Shown here: positions 33,646 to 42,252 of the stretch, in pieces
Layout of the letters: each line of letters begins with the position of its first letter
Numbering within the stretch: the first letter of the stretch is position 1
DNA from: Nocardioides sp. Root190
GTDB taxonomy: Bacteria; Actinomycetota; Actinomycetes; Propionibacteriales; Nocardioidaceae
Direction: 5' to 3'
Assembly (NCBI RefSeq): GCF_001428565.1
Contig: NZ_LMIA01000014.1
Span: 141,366 to 205,365 of the forward strand
DNA: 64,000 bases
The notes under the pieces: generated by a model
Databases searched by the model: none
Seen by the model: only the letters and a program-made list of their open reading frames with translations
What the model was told of the DNA's origin: nothing
Program-made: the position numbers and the translations under genes

Positions 33646-33830
33646 TACATTGACGATCGCGTTGCACTTGTCGACGCGCGGCGTCCTCTTCGAGGCGCCC
33701 GTTCTCCGGGGCAGCTGGCTCCGATCGGACATCCTCCGGTCGGTCAGGTCGTGCCGGGCTCCATCCAGATGCCGTTCCGTTCAGGTCCATCGGACCCGGG
33801 ACGTGCGTTCAATCCGTGGGAAGGACTCAC
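33646..33830 (+). promoter_or_regulatory. rho promoter -10 and long 5' leader
   Basis: TACATT at 33646-33651 is a good extended-type -10, predicting a transcript start near 33658 and an untranslated leader of about 173 bases before the rho GTG. The leader contains short inverted segments around 33718-33745. Rho autoregulation by premature termination in its own leader is known in other bacteria and would fit; no dedicated structure was identified. Confidence 0.5.
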
Positions 33831-35921
33831 GTGACCGAGACTCTCGACTCCACTGCCTCCGGCGACGCCCCGAACGGGGCCGTTGCGGAGAAGGCGCCCA
33901 AGAAGCGCGCCGGTGGACTCAACTCCATGCTGCTCGCCGACCTCAAGGCAATGGCCGGCGGCATGGGCATCCCCGGCGCGGGGAGCATGAAGAAGGCAGC
34001 GCTCGTCGACGCCATCAAGTCGGCCCAGTCCGGCCAGTCCGGCCAGTCGGGCCAGGGCGCGTCTGCTCCCACGAGCGAGCCCGAGGCCGAGCGTCCCAAG
34101 GCCGACGAGCCCCGGGCCGAGCAGCCCAAGGCCAAGCGCCCGAAGGCGGACGAGCCCGAGGCCGATCGCCCCAAGGCCGACGAGCCGAAGGCCGACGAGA
34201 CCCGGGCCGAGCAGCCCCGGGCCCAGGCCCCCAAGGTCGAGCAGCAGTCCCGGTCCGAGCGGGCTCGACGCGAGCGCCCCCGGGCGGAGCAGGTGAGCCC
34301 GGAGCAGTCCGAGGGCGAGCAGCCCCAGCAGAGCGGCCAGGGCCGCCAGGGTGCACAGGGCAAGCAGGACGGCCAGGGCAAGCAGGACGGCCAGGGCAAG
34401 CAGGACGGCCAGGGCAAGCAGGACGGCCAGGGCAAGCAGGACGGCCAGGGCAAGCAGGACGGCCCGCAGGGCGCGGCCAAGCAGGGTGGCCCGAACAAGC
34501 AGGGTGCCCAGCAGGGTGGCCAGAACAAGCAGGGCGGGCAGAACAAGGACGCCCAGAACAAGGACGCCCAGAACAAGGAAGCCCAGAACAAGCAGGACGG
34601 CCAGCAGGGCCCGGCCCGGCAGGGTGCCCAGAACAAGCAGGAGCCCAGGCCCGAGCAGTCCCGTGCTGGCGAGGACGACGCCGACTTCGACGGTGACGAC
34701 GACGGTGGCGAGGGCGGCAGCCGTCGCAACCGCCGGCGCCGCGGTCGCGACCGGGACCGTCCGAACCGCACGACCCGCGAGCCCGACACCGAGGTCCGCG
34801 AGGACGACGTCCTGGTGCCGGCGGCCGGCATCCTCGACGTGCTGGACAACTACGCCTTCGTTCGCACGAGTGGTTACCTCGCCGGCGTCGACGACGTGTA
34901 CCTGTCGCTCTCGATGGTGCGCAAGTACGGCTTGCGTCGCGGTGACGCCATCACCGGTCAGGTCCGCCAGCCCCGTGACGGGGAGCGCCGGGAGAAGTTC
35001 AACCCGATGGTCCGGATCGAGACCGTCAACGGGGTCGACCCGGAGCAGGCCAAGAACCGCGTCGAGTTCGACGCGCTGACCCCGGTGTCCCCGACGGACC
35101 GGCTCCGTCTCGAGACCACCTCCGAGGCCGTCACCGGTCGGGTGATCGACCTCCTCGCGCCGGTCGGCAAGGGCCAGCGCGGTCTGGTCGTGTCGCCGAG
35201 CGACGCCGGCAAGACGGCCACCCTGCAGGCGATCGCCAACGCGGTGTCGGCCAACAACCCGGAGAGCCACCTCATGGTGGTCCTCGTGGACGCCCGCCCC
35301 GAGGAGGTCACCGACTTCCAGCGTGCGGTCAAGGGCGAGGTCGTCGCCAGCACCTTCGACCGGCCGGCCGCCGACCACACCACGATGGCCGAGCTGGCCA
35401 TCGAGCGGGCCAAGCGGCTCGTCGAGCTCGGGCACGACGTCGTCGTCCTGCTCGACGGACTCACCCGCCTGGGTCGTGCCTACAACCTCACGGCACCCGC
35501 GAGCGGCCGGATCCTGCCGGGGGGTGTGGACGCAGCGGCGCTCTACCCGCCGAAGAAGTTCTTCGGTGCCGCCCGCAACATCGAGAACGGCGGGTCGCTG
35601 ACCATCCTCGCCACCGTCCTGGCCGACTCGGGCTCGAAGATGGACGAGGCGATCCTCGAGGAGTTCACCGGCACCAGCAACCTGCGCCTGCGGCTCAGCG
35701 CCGAGCTCGCCGATCGCGGGCTCTTCCCCGCGATCGACGTGGCGGCATCCCGCACGCGCCGTGAGGACCTCCTCCTCAGTGCCGAGGAGGTCGCCGTCCT
35801 CGACCGGCTGCGCCGCGAGGTCGCCGGCAAGGACGCCGTGGCTGCGCTGGAGCAGGTGCTCGGGATGGTGCGCAACAGCCAGACCAATTACGAGCTGCTG
35901 ACCCGCCTCCAGCGGAGCTGA
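33831..35921 (+). CDS. rho: Transcription termination factor Rho with a large disordered insert
   Basis: A 696-residue hexameric RNA helicase-translocase. The Rho N-terminal helix domain (LNSMLLADLKAMAGGMGIPG) is followed by about 270 low-complexity residues rich in Lys, Gln, Gly, Glu and Arg, including six GQGKQD repeats. The RNA-binding OSB domain starts near residue 320 (GILDVLDNYAFVRTSGYLAG). The ATPase core has Walker A SPSDAGKT at about 455-462, Walker B DVVVLLDGLTRLGRAYN, and the conserved C-terminal segment. Such inserts are typical of actinobacterial Rho (Mycobacterium, Micrococcus) and add RNA affinity. The GTG at 33831 follows GGGAAGGAC. Confidence 0.96.
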   Translation: MTETLDSTASGDAPNGAVAEKAPKKRAGGLNSMLLADLKAMAGGMGIPGAGSMKKAALVDAIKSAQSGQSGQSGQGASAPTSEPEAERPKADEPRAEQPKAKRPKADEPEADRPKADEPKADETRAEQPRAQAPKVEQQSRSERARRERPRAEQVSPEQSEGEQPQQSGQGRQGAQGKQDGQGKQDGQGKQDGQGKQDGQGKQDGQGKQDGPQGAAKQGGPNKQGAQQGGQNKQGGQNKDAQNKDAQNKEAQNKQDGQQGPARQGAQNKQEPRPEQSRAGEDDADFDGDDDGGEGGSRRNRRRRGRDRDRPNRTTREPDTEVREDDVLVPAAGILDVLDNYAFVRTSGYLAGVDDVYLSLSMVRKYGLRRGDAITGQVRQPRDGERREKFNPMVRIETVNGVDPEQAKNRVEFDALTPVSPTDRLRLETTSEAVTGRVIDLLAPVGKGQRGLVVSPSDAGKTATLQAIANAVSANNPESHLMVVLVDARPEEVTDFQRAVKGEVVASTFDRPAADHTTMAELAIERAKRLVELGHDVVVLLDGLTRLGRAYNLTAPASGRILPGGVDAAALYPPKKFFGAARNIENGGSLTILATVLADSGSKMDEAILEEFTGTSNLRLRLSAELADRGLFPAIDVAASRTRREDLLLSAEEVAVLDRLRREVAGKDAVAALEQVLGMVRNSQTNYELLTRLQRS
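34356..34463 (+). repeat. Six perfect tandem copies of an 18-bp unit inside rho
   Basis: The unit cagggcaagcaggacggc occurs six times without a mismatch and encodes the repeating hexapeptide GQGKQD in the disordered part of Rho. Flanking DNA holds degenerate relatives (aacaaggacgcccag, three near-copies). Identity at the DNA level points to recent slippage, so copy number may vary between strains without shifting the frame. Confidence 0.9.
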
Positions 35922-35963
35922 GCAGCGACCAGCGCCGGGGAACAACGCACCCACTCCGAGGGT

Positions 35964-35993
35964 TTGGGATGGTGCGCCCCGGCGCCGTACCAT
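35964..35993 (+). promoter_or_regulatory. rpmE promoter
   Basis: TTGGGA at 35964-35969, an 18-base spacer and TACCAT at 35988-35993 give a credible promoter between rho and rpmE, predicting a leader of about 60 bases. I saw no Zur-like palindrome, which agrees with the zinc-binding form of L31 encoded. Confidence 0.5.
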
Positions 35994-36059
35994 CTGATGT
36001 TGGTTCCGGTTCACGTCCGCATCCCGCGAGACGACCCGGGCCCCTTTGAGAGGACAGCC

Positions 36060-36275
36060 ATGAAGAAGGACATCCACCCCGATTACGTCGTGACCCAGGT
36101 GACCTGCACCTGTGGCGCGAGCTTCACGACCCGCAGCACCGCGACCTCCGGCACGATGCACGCCGATGTCTGCTCGCAGTGCCACCCGTTCTACACCGGC
36201 AAGCAGAAGATCCTCGACACCGGCGGCCGCGTGGCCCGCTTCGAGGCGCGCTACGCCAAGGCAGCCAAGAAGTAG
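36060..36275 (+). CDS. rpmE: 50S ribosomal protein L31, zinc-binding form
   Basis: A 71-residue ribosomal protein starting MKKDIHPDY. Cys16, Cys18, Cys38 and Cys41 (CTC and CSQC) form the zinc ribbon, so this is the C+ type rather than the zinc-independent RpmE2. The ATG at 36060 has GAGAGGACAGCC upstream. Position between rho and prfA matches the M. tuberculosis order. A strong hairpin follows 9 bases after the stop. Confidence 0.96.
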   Translation: MKKDIHPDYVVTQVTCTCGASFTTRSTATSGTMHADVCSQCHPFYTGKQKILDTGGRVARFEARYAKAAKK

Positions 36276-36284
36276 CTGCTCCCG

Positions 36285-36321
36285 AGCGCCGGTCTGTCCC
36301 TTCGTGGGGCGGACCGGCGTT
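36285..36321 (+). terminator. rpmE terminator hairpin
   Basis: A 16-bp stem (36285-36300 with 36306-36321, including three or four G-U type pairs) closes a five-base loop, TTCGT. It is followed by CGTCATTTGG, a weak U-rich tail. It separates rpmE from prfA. Confidence 0.7.
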
Positions 36322-36359
36322 CGTCATTTGGTCCAGAAGTCGATGAAGGGATCCGCCGG

Positions 36360-37433
36360 GTGTTCGAATCCGTCGAAGGCATGCTCTCCGAGCACGCCGA
36401 GCTCGAGGAGCGACTCGCGCTGCCCGAGACCCATGCTGACGCCCGCCTGGCGCGGACCCTCAACCGGCGCTACGCCGAGCTGAACGCGATCATCGCCACC
36501 TGGCGGGCCTGGCAGCAGGCCGGCGAGGACGCCCAGGCCGCTCGCGAGCTCTCCGCCGACGACCCGTCCTTCGCCTCGGAGGTCGACGACCTCCTCGCCG
36601 AGCAGTCGCGGACCGCGGAGCGGTTGCGCCGGCTCCTGGTCCCACGCGATCCCGGCGACGACAAGGACGCCCTGCTCGAGGTGAAGTCGGGGGAGGGGGG
36701 CGAGGAGAGCGCGCTGTTCGCCGCCGACCTGCTCCGGATGTACACCCGCTACGCGGAGCACCGTGGCTGGAAGGTCGAGATCCTCGACGCCAACGAGTCC
36801 GACCTCGGCGGCTACAAGTCCGTGACCGTCGCGGTGAAGGCCGGCGGCGCGGTCGAGCCCGGCCAGACGCCGTACGCCCTGCTCAAGTTCGAGGGCGGCG
36901 TGCACCGCGTCCAACGCGTGCCGGTCACCGAGTCGCAGGGGCGGATCCACACCTCGGCCGCCGGTGTCCTCGTGATGCCCGAGGCCGAGCAGGTCGATGT
37001 CGAGATCAACGACAACGACCTGCGCATCGACGTCTACCGCTCCTCGGGGCCGGGCGGGCAGAGCGTCAACACCACCGACTCGGCCGTCCGGATCACCCAC
37101 GTGCCCTCCGGCATCGTGGCGAGCTGCCAGAACGAGAAGTCCCAGCTGCAGAACAAGGAGCAGGCGATGCGGATCCTGCGCGCCCGGCTGCTGCAGGCCG
37201 CCCAGGACGTCGCCGACGCCGAGGCCAGCGACGCCCGTCGCAGCCAAGTACGCACGGTCGACCGCTCGGAACGGATCCGGACCTACAACTATCCGGAGAA
37301 CCGGATCTCCGACCACCGCACGGGCTACAAGTCCTACAACCTGGACCAGGTGCTCAACGGGGACCTGCAGTCGCTGCTCGACTCCTGTGTCGAGACCGAC
37401 CTGGCCTCCCGGCTCGCCGCGCTGGAGGAGTGA
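36360..37433 (+). CDS. prfA: Peptide chain release factor 1
   Basis: A 357-residue factor recognising UAA and UAG. The codon-reading tripeptide is Pro-Val-Thr at 188-190 (RVPVTESQGRIHTSA), which marks RF1 rather than RF2. The peptidyl-tRNA hydrolysis motif GGQ is at 232-234 in SSGPGGQSVNTTDSAVR. It starts at GTG 36360 with GAAGGGA upstream. The stop overlaps the ATG of prmC, which encodes the enzyme that methylates this GGQ glutamine. Confidence 0.96.
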   Translation: MFESVEGMLSEHAELEERLALPETHADARLARTLNRRYAELNAIIATWRAWQQAGEDAQAARELSADDPSFASEVDDLLAEQSRTAERLRRLLVPRDPGDDKDALLEVKSGEGGEESALFAADLLRMYTRYAEHRGWKVEILDANESDLGGYKSVTVAVKAGGAVEPGQTPYALLKFEGGVHRVQRVPVTESQGRIHTSAAGVLVMPEAEQVDVEINDNDLRIDVYRSSGPGGQSVNTTDSAVRITHVPSGIVASCQNEKSQLQNKEQAMRILRARLLQAAQDVADAEASDARRSQVRTVDRSERIRTYNYPENRISDHRTGYKSYNLDQVLNGDLQSLLDSCVETDLASRLAALEE

Positions 37434-38287
37434 TGGCGAGCGCGCGCGAGGTCGTGCGGGAGGCGTCCGGTCGACTGGACGCAGCCGGCGTGGCCAGCCC
37501 TGATCACGACGCAGCCGAGTTGCTGGCCCACGTGCTGGGCACCACCCGCGGTCAGCTCGCGGTCGTCGCCGACGTCGGCCCCGAGGCCGCCAGCAGGTAC
37601 GACGCCCTGGTGGTCCGACGAGCGGCCCGCGAGCCCCTCCAGCACCTGATCGGCACCGCGTGGTTCCGACACGTCTCGGTCCAGGTCGGTCCGGGCGTGT
37701 TCGTGCCCCGCCCCGAGACCGAGCTGCTGGCGGGATGGGCGATCGACCGGGCCCGCGAGGTGATCGCGGCGGGACAGGTGCCGGTGGTCGTCGACCTCTG
37801 CACGGGTTCCGGCGTGATCGCCCGCAGCATCGCCGACGAGGTGCCCGACGCCCGGGTCTTCGCGGTCGAGCTCGACCCGGCGGCCCATGCGTGGGCCGAA
37901 CGCAACCTGGCCGGCACGGCCGTCGAGCTGCGCCTGGGCGATCTCGCCACGGCGTTCGACGAGCTCGCCGGACAGGTCGACGTCCTGGTCAGCAACCCGC
38001 CCTACGTACCCCTCGAGGCGTGGGAGTCGGTGGCCCCCGAGGCCCGCGACCACGACCCGCACCTGGCCCTGTTCTCCGGCGACGACGGGCTCGACGCGAT
38101 CCGCGTGATCGCCGATCGCGGTCTGGTGCTGCTGCGTCCCGGCGGTGTCGTGGGCGTCGAGCACGCCGATGCGCAGGGGGAGTCGGCACCGGCGGTGTTC
38201 AGCCGGGAGGGACGATGGGACGAGGTCCGTGACCACCGGGACCTCGCGGGTCGGCCGCGCCACCTGACGGCACGCCGCCCGCGATGA
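37433..38287 (+). CDS. prmC: Release factor glutamine methyltransferase
   Basis: A 284-residue SAM-dependent methyltransferase (HemK/PrmC) that N5-methylates the glutamine of the GGQ motif in release factors. A helical N-terminal domain (residues 1-90) precedes the Rossmann domain with VVDLCTGSGVIARSIA and the substrate-binding NPPY at 188-191. The ATG at 37433 shares a base with the prfA stop (TGATG), so enzyme and substrate are co-translated. Confidence 0.95.
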   Translation: MASAREVVREASGRLDAAGVASPDHDAAELLAHVLGTTRGQLAVVADVGPEAASRYDALVVRRAAREPLQHLIGTAWFRHVSVQVGPGVFVPRPETELLAGWAIDRAREVIAAGQVPVVVDLCTGSGVIARSIADEVPDARVFAVELDPAAHAWAERNLAGTAVELRLGDLATAFDELAGQVDVLVSNPPYVPLEAWESVAPEARDHDPHLALFSGDDGLDAIRVIADRGLVLLRPGGVVGVEHADAQGESAPAVFSREGRWDEVRDHRDLAGRPRHLTARRPR

Positions 38288-38315
38288 GGCCCCTGACGAG
38301 TGCGAGGATGACGAC

Positions 38316-39095
38316 GTGAGTGCCGAGCGGTTCCCGACCGAGACCGACGAGGAACGCGAGGCGGCCATCGACGCCGCCAGCCGGGCGGTTCGCCGTGGCC
38401 GGCTCGTCGTGCTCCCGACCGACACCGTCTACGGACTCGGCGCGGACGCCTTCGACGCCGACGCCGTGGCCCGCCTGCTCGCGGCCAAGGGCCGCGGCCG
38501 CGAGATGCCTCCGCCGGTGCTGGTCGGCACCAAGGGCACCCTCGACGCCCTCGCGACCCGCGTGCCGGCGTACGTCGCCCCGCTGGTCGAGCGGTTCTGG
38601 CCGGGTGCCCTCACCCTGGTCTGCCACCAGCAGCCCTCCCTGCAGTGGGACCTCGGAGAGACCCGCGGCACGGTCGCGATCCGGATGCCCGACCACGAGC
38701 TCACGCGCGCGCTGCTCGACCGCACCGGCCCGCTCGCGGTCAGCTCGGCCAACATCACCGGGCGACCGGCGGCGCTGGATGCCGACGAGGCCATGGCGAT
38801 GCTGGGGGACTCGGTCGTCGCGGTCATCGACGCCGGCGCCTCGCCGGGCGGCACGGCCTCCACGATCATCGACGCCACCGGCGAACGTCCCCGACTGCTG
38901 CGCGAGGGAGCGATCCCGGTCGCTGACCTCGACGCGGTGCTCGCCGACCTCGGGCTCAGCGTGGACACGGGGGAGGAGCCCGCTCGGGTCGCCCCGAATG
39001 CCCCGAATGCCCCGAATGTCGAGGTGGCCGAGATCGCTGCCGCGGGCGCCGAGATCGCCCCCGTCGACGAGGAGACCGGTCCCACCGATGCGTGA
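38316..39095 (+). CDS. L-threonylcarbamoyladenylate synthase (Sua5/YrdC/YwlC family)
   Basis: A 259-residue enzyme forming threonylcarbamoyl-AMP for the t6A37 modification of ANN-decoding tRNAs. The YrdC core (about residues 15-210) shows RRGRLVVLPTDTVYGLGADA, FWPGALTLVCHQQ, TVAIRMPDHELTRALL and GPLAVSSANITGRPA. The last 45 residues are an acidic tail after a triple Ala-Pro-Asn repeat encoded by 9-bp units, with no complete Sua5 domain. It starts at GTG 38316. Its 3' end overlaps wecA by 8 bases. Confidence 0.92.
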   Translation: MSAERFPTETDEEREAAIDAASRAVRRGRLVVLPTDTVYGLGADAFDADAVARLLAAKGRGREMPPPVLVGTKGTLDALATRVPAYVAPLVERFWPGALTLVCHQQPSLQWDLGETRGTVAIRMPDHELTRALLDRTGPLAVSSANITGRPAALDADEAMAMLGDSVVAVIDAGASPGGTASTIIDATGERPRLLREGAIPVADLDAVLADLGLSVDTGEEPARVAPNAPNAPNVEVAEIAAAGAEIAPVDEETGPTDA

Positions 39096-40287
39096 GTACC
39101 TCGTCGTCTTCCTGGTCGCAACGGCGGTCACCTACCTGCTGACCGTGGTGGCCCGGGAGATCGCGATGCGCACGGGAGCGGTCGCCAAGGTCCGTGACCG
39201 CGACGTCCACGCCGAGCCGATCCCCTACCTCGGCGGTCTGGCGATGCTCGGGGGCCTCTGGGCCGCCTACGTCGTGGCGCGGGAGATGCCCTTCCTCAGC
39301 AAGGAGACACCCTTCGTCTTCGACGACGCCCTCGCCGTGCTGATCGCAGGCACGGTCGTGTGCGCCGTCGGCGTGGTCGACGACATCATCGATCTCGACG
39401 CCCTCACCAAGTTCGGCGGCCAGGTGCTGGCCGTCGGCTTCCTGGTCTACTCCGGCGTCCAGTTCCGCTACTTCTACCAGTCGACCGGCGAGGTCTTCAC
39501 GCTCGACACGGCCCAGGGGGCGCTCCTGACGGCGCTGATCGTCGTGACGACCGTCAATGCGGTGAACTTCATCGACGGTCTCGACGGGCTGGCTGCCGGC
39601 GTGATCGGGATCAGCGCCTCGGCGTTCTTCCTGTTCTGCTACTCGCTGGCCTACCTCAACGACGTCTCGCTGGCCACGACCGGTGCGCTGCTCTCCGCAG
39701 CACTGGCGGGCGCCTGCACCGGCTTCCTCGTGCACAACTTCCACCCCGCACGCCTGTTCATGGGCGACAGCGGGTCGATGCTGATCGGTCTGGTGCTCTC
39801 CGCGACCGCGATCACGGTGACCACCCAGTTCGCGCCGGGCGACCTCGCCCAGGGTGCCGACGGTGCCCGGGCGAGCCTGCTCCCCGTGCTGATCCCGTTC
39901 GCGCTGCCGATCCTGATCCTGATCGTGCCCCTGGGGGACCTGGTCCTCGCCGTCGTACGACGCACGCGGGCCGGACGTTCGCCGTTCGCGCCCGACAAGC
40001 AGCACCTCCACCACCGGCTGCTGGAGATCGGTCACTCGCATCGCCGTGCCGTCATCATCATGTGGCTCTGGGCGGGACTGATCGCCTTCGGCGTGGTCGT
40101 CGCCAGCGTGTTCACCGGACCCGTGGTGTGGGCTGCGCTGGGCGTCAGCCTGATCGTCACGGTGAGCCTGACCTTCGCGCTCCCGCTGGTCCACGCACCG
40201 CTGGTCGACCAGGTGCTGGACCCCGCCGAGGACCCCTTCGTGCAGACCAGGAACGACCCCGATGCGGAGACCTCCGGGACTTTGTGA
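39088..40287 (+). CDS. wecA: Polyprenyl-phosphate GlcNAc-1-phosphate transferase (WecA/Rfe family)
   Basis: A 399-residue integral membrane enzyme with about 11 helices that attaches GlcNAc-1-phosphate to decaprenyl phosphate, starting cell-wall linker or polysaccharide synthesis (Rv1302/Rfe in mycobacteria). Family motifs: VGVVDDIIDLDALTKFGGQV, VNAVNFIDGLDGLAAG, HNFHPARLFMGDSGSML and the nucleotide-binding QHLHHRLLEIGHSHRRAV. The ATG at 39088 overlaps the Sua5-family gene. The last codons coincide with a CRP-like site ahead of the ATP synthase genes. Confidence 0.93.
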   Translation: MREYLVVFLVATAVTYLLTVVAREIAMRTGAVAKVRDRDVHAEPIPYLGGLAMLGGLWAAYVVAREMPFLSKETPFVFDDALAVLIAGTVVCAVGVVDDIIDLDALTKFGGQVLAVGFLVYSGVQFRYFYQSTGEVFTLDTAQGALLTALIVVTTVNAVNFIDGLDGLAAGVIGISASAFFLFCYSLAYLNDVSLATTGALLSAALAGACTGFLVHNFHPARLFMGDSGSMLIGLVLSATAITVTTQFAPGDLAQGADGARASLLPVLIPFALPILILIVPLGDLVLAVVRRTRAGRSPFAPDKQHLHHRLLEIGHSHRRAVIIMWLWAGLIAFGVVVASVFTGPVVWAALGVSLIVTVSLTFALPLVHAPLVDQVLDPAEDPFVQTRNDPDAETSGTL

Positions 40288-40298
40288 TAACTTTCACG
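40283..40298. promoter_or_regulatory. CRP/GlxR-type site ahead of the atp operon
   Basis: TGTGATAACTTTCACG matches 9 of the 10 fixed positions of TGTGA-N6-TCACA. It overlaps the wecA stop and lies about 60 bases before the first atp-cluster gene; the internal TAACTT could serve as a -10. Regulation of ATP synthase by CRP-family proteins is known in corynebacteria, so function is plausible. Confidence 0.5.
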
Positions 40299-40356
40299 AA
40301 GTCGTGGAGGGCAACCTTCCCGACGTGTCACGACCACCGCGACAGAACGGCCGCCG

Positions 40357-40803
40357 ATGAAGACGACCGAGACCCGGACACGCTCCGTGGTGACGCGCGC
40401 AGCGCTCGCTGCGCTCGTCGTCGGGGTGGTCCTCGTGGCGGTTGCCGCCGCGGTCTCCGGGGCGTCAGCCGCCCGCGGCGCCGCCGTCGGCGGAGTGATC
40501 GCCGTGGGCATCTTCGCCTTCGGGGCCTTCGGTGTCGACGCCGTCTCGCGCCTCATGCCGGCCGCCTCGCTGATGTTCGCGCTGCTCACCTACGTCCTCC
40601 AGGTCGTGGTGATGGCGCTGCTGTTCGTGGCGATCAGCCGCTCGGGCCTGCTGGACGACGAGCTGGACCGCAACTGGCTGGGAGGAGCGATCATCGCAGG
40701 CGCCTTCGCGTGGATGGTCGTCCAGATCCGACTGGCCACGACCGCCCGCATCCCGGCCTTCGAGCCTGCAGCGCGGCCTCCGGCTGAGGGGGGTGCTCGA
40801 TGA
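40357..40803 (+). CDS. ATP synthase protein I-like membrane protein (Rv1303-like)
   Basis: A 148-residue protein with four hydrophobic segments: about 15-36, 42-62, 70-95 and 107-122. It occupies the position of Rv1303 between rfe and atpB. Proteins here are described as AtpI-like and may help assemble the c-ring or handle magnesium; the sequence itself has few fixed residues, so the call rests on topology and location. The tail is Ala/Pro-rich. A second small atp-associated gene follows after 30 bases. Confidence 0.75.
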   Translation: MKTTETRTRSVVTRAALAALVVGVVLVAVAAAVSGASAARGAAVGGVIAVGIFAFGAFGVDAVSRLMPAASLMFALLTYVLQVVVMALLFVAISRSGLLDDELDRNWLGGAIIAGAFAWMVVQIRLATTARIPAFEPAARPPAEGGAR

Positions 40804-40833
40804 CCCGGGACGACTGCTATTGTCCGGGGCGCA

Positions 40834-41079
40834 ATGAGTCAGCCCGAGGAGAAGCCCCAGGGCGACCCGTGGCATGCGTTCGGCTACGTCGTGGCCGGGG
40901 TCGCGTTCTACGGCTTCCTCGGATGGCTCGCGGACCGTTGGCTGGACACCACGTTCCTCGTGGCGATCGGCATCCTCGTGGGTGCCGCGCTGGGGATCTA
41001 CATGACCGCCAGGCGCTTCCGCGCGTTACCACCAGATCAGCCAGCAAGCCCGAAGTCAGACAGTCCGGACGAGCAGTGA
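40834..41079 (+). CDS. AtpZ/AtpI-family small membrane protein
   Basis: An 81-residue protein with two transmembrane helices: AFGYVVAGVAFYGFLGWLAD and a second one beginning FLVAIGILVGAALG. The Gly-rich, Asp-flanked hairpin is typical of the AtpZ/AtpI family found ahead of atpB. TATTGT ten bases upstream of the ATG suggests an internal promoter with a very short leader. The acidic tail ends 16 bases before atpB. Confidence 0.85.
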   Translation: MSQPEEKPQGDPWHAFGYVVAGVAFYGFLGWLADRWLDTTFLVAIGILVGAALGIYMTARRFRALPPDQPASPKSDSPDEQ

Positions 41080-41095
41080 ACGCAGAGGAGACCTG

Positions 41096-41893
41096 GTGAT
41101 CATCGAAGCCAGCGCCACCGTCCGGGCCGAGGAGTTCCACGCCCCCGGCCCGGCCATTTTCGAGCTGCCCCCCGTGTTCGAGATCGGCAGCCTCGGGGTG
41201 ACCAAGCCGATGCTCCAGCTGGTCATCGCCGCCGTGATCGTGTTCGCGTTCTTCCACCTCGCGCTGCGCCGCCGTGCGCTGGTCCCGGGCCGGCTGCAGT
41301 TCGCCGGCGAGGGTGCCTACGGCTTCGTGCGCAACAGCGTGGCCCGCGACATCATCGGTGGCCACGACTTCCAGAAGTTCGTGCCCTACCTGGTCACGGT
41401 CTTCTTCTTCATCCTGGTGAACAACCTCTTCGCCAGCACCCCGTTCTTCCAGTTCCCGACCTTCAGCCGCGCCGGCATGGCCTACGGCCTGGCCGGCATG
41501 AGCTGGGTCATCTACAACGCCGTCGGCATCCGCAAGCACGGATTCCTCGGCTACCTCAAGCTGCAGTGTGTGCCCGCCGGCGTCAGCCCGGCGATGTACC
41601 CGCTGCTGGTCCCGCTGGAGTTCTTCTCCAACATCCTGGTCCGCCCGGTCACGCTGGCCCTGCGTCTGTTCTGCAACATGTTCGCGGGCCACATCCTGCT
41701 CGTCCTGTTCGCGACCGGCGGGCTCTACCTCATGCAGCACGTCGACGGGATCGGCTACGTCGCCGGCCCGCTGGCGTGGGTGCTGGCGATCCTCGTCAGC
41801 TTCCTCGAGATCCTGGTGCAGTTCCTGCAGGCCTACGTCTTCACCCTGCTGAACGCGATGTACATCCAGGGCGCGCTCGCCGACGAGCACTGA
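41096..41893 (+). CDS. atpB: ATP synthase F0 subunit a
   Basis: A 265-residue membrane subunit forming the proton half-channels beside the c-ring. The essential arginine lies in TLALRLFCNMFAGHILL. The C-terminal helix has QAYVFTLLNAMYIQGA, typical of subunit a. Six or so hydrophobic segments are visible. The GTG at 41096 follows GCAGAGGAGACC. It is the first core gene of atpBEFHAGDC. Confidence 0.96.
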   Translation: MIIEASATVRAEEFHAPGPAIFELPPVFEIGSLGVTKPMLQLVIAAVIVFAFFHLALRRRALVPGRLQFAGEGAYGFVRNSVARDIIGGHDFQKFVPYLVTVFFFILVNNLFASTPFFQFPTFSRAGMAYGLAGMSWVIYNAVGIRKHGFLGYLKLQCVPAGVSPAMYPLLVPLEFFSNILVRPVTLALRLFCNMFAGHILLVLFATGGLYLMQHVDGIGYVAGPLAWVLAILVSFLEILVQFLQAYVFTLLNAMYIQGALADEH

Positions 41894-41964
41894 TCCACCG
41901 CGGCTACCTGTCGCGGGCACGAACCACCACTGCAACACGAAAAACAACCGAAAGGAACAAGGCC

Positions 41965-42204
41965 GTGAACGTTCTGGCTATCACCGGCGAAATGGGCGGC
42001 TCGCTCAACATGATCGGCTACGGCCTGGCCGCAGTCGGCCCGGGTATCGCCATCGGTCTCATCTTCGCCGCGTACATCAACGGCGTTGCCCGCCAGCCCG
42101 AGGCCCAGAGCCGTCTCCAGTCGATCGCGATCCTCGGCTTCGCGCTCGCTGAGGCCCTCGCCATCATCGGCATCGCGCTCGCGTTCGTGCTCACCGGCAA
42201 GTAA
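41965..42204 (+). CDS. atpE: ATP synthase F0 subunit c
   Basis: A 79-residue hairpin of two membrane helices; copies form the rotating ring. The proton-carrying acid is Glu63 in GFALAEALAIIG, and the loop has the conserved RQP at 43-45. The Gly-rich first helix (GYGLAAVGPGIAIGL) is standard. The start is GTG at 41965, with GAAAGGAACAAGG upstream. A 71-base A-rich gap separates it from atpB, as is common for this highly expressed subunit. In mycobacteria this is the bedaquiline target. Confidence 0.97.
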   Translation: MNVLAITGEMGGSLNMIGYGLAAVGPGIAIGLIFAAYINGVARQPEAQSRLQSIAILGFALAEALAIIGIALAFVLTGK

Positions 42205-42252
42205 CTCGCCGGTCCAGTCCGTCCGCCTCTCTAGATCGACAAGGTCAGGTCC

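Noticed and set aside
34356..34463. CRISPR array
   Set aside because: Repeats are contiguous without spacers, 18 bp long, in frame and within rho.
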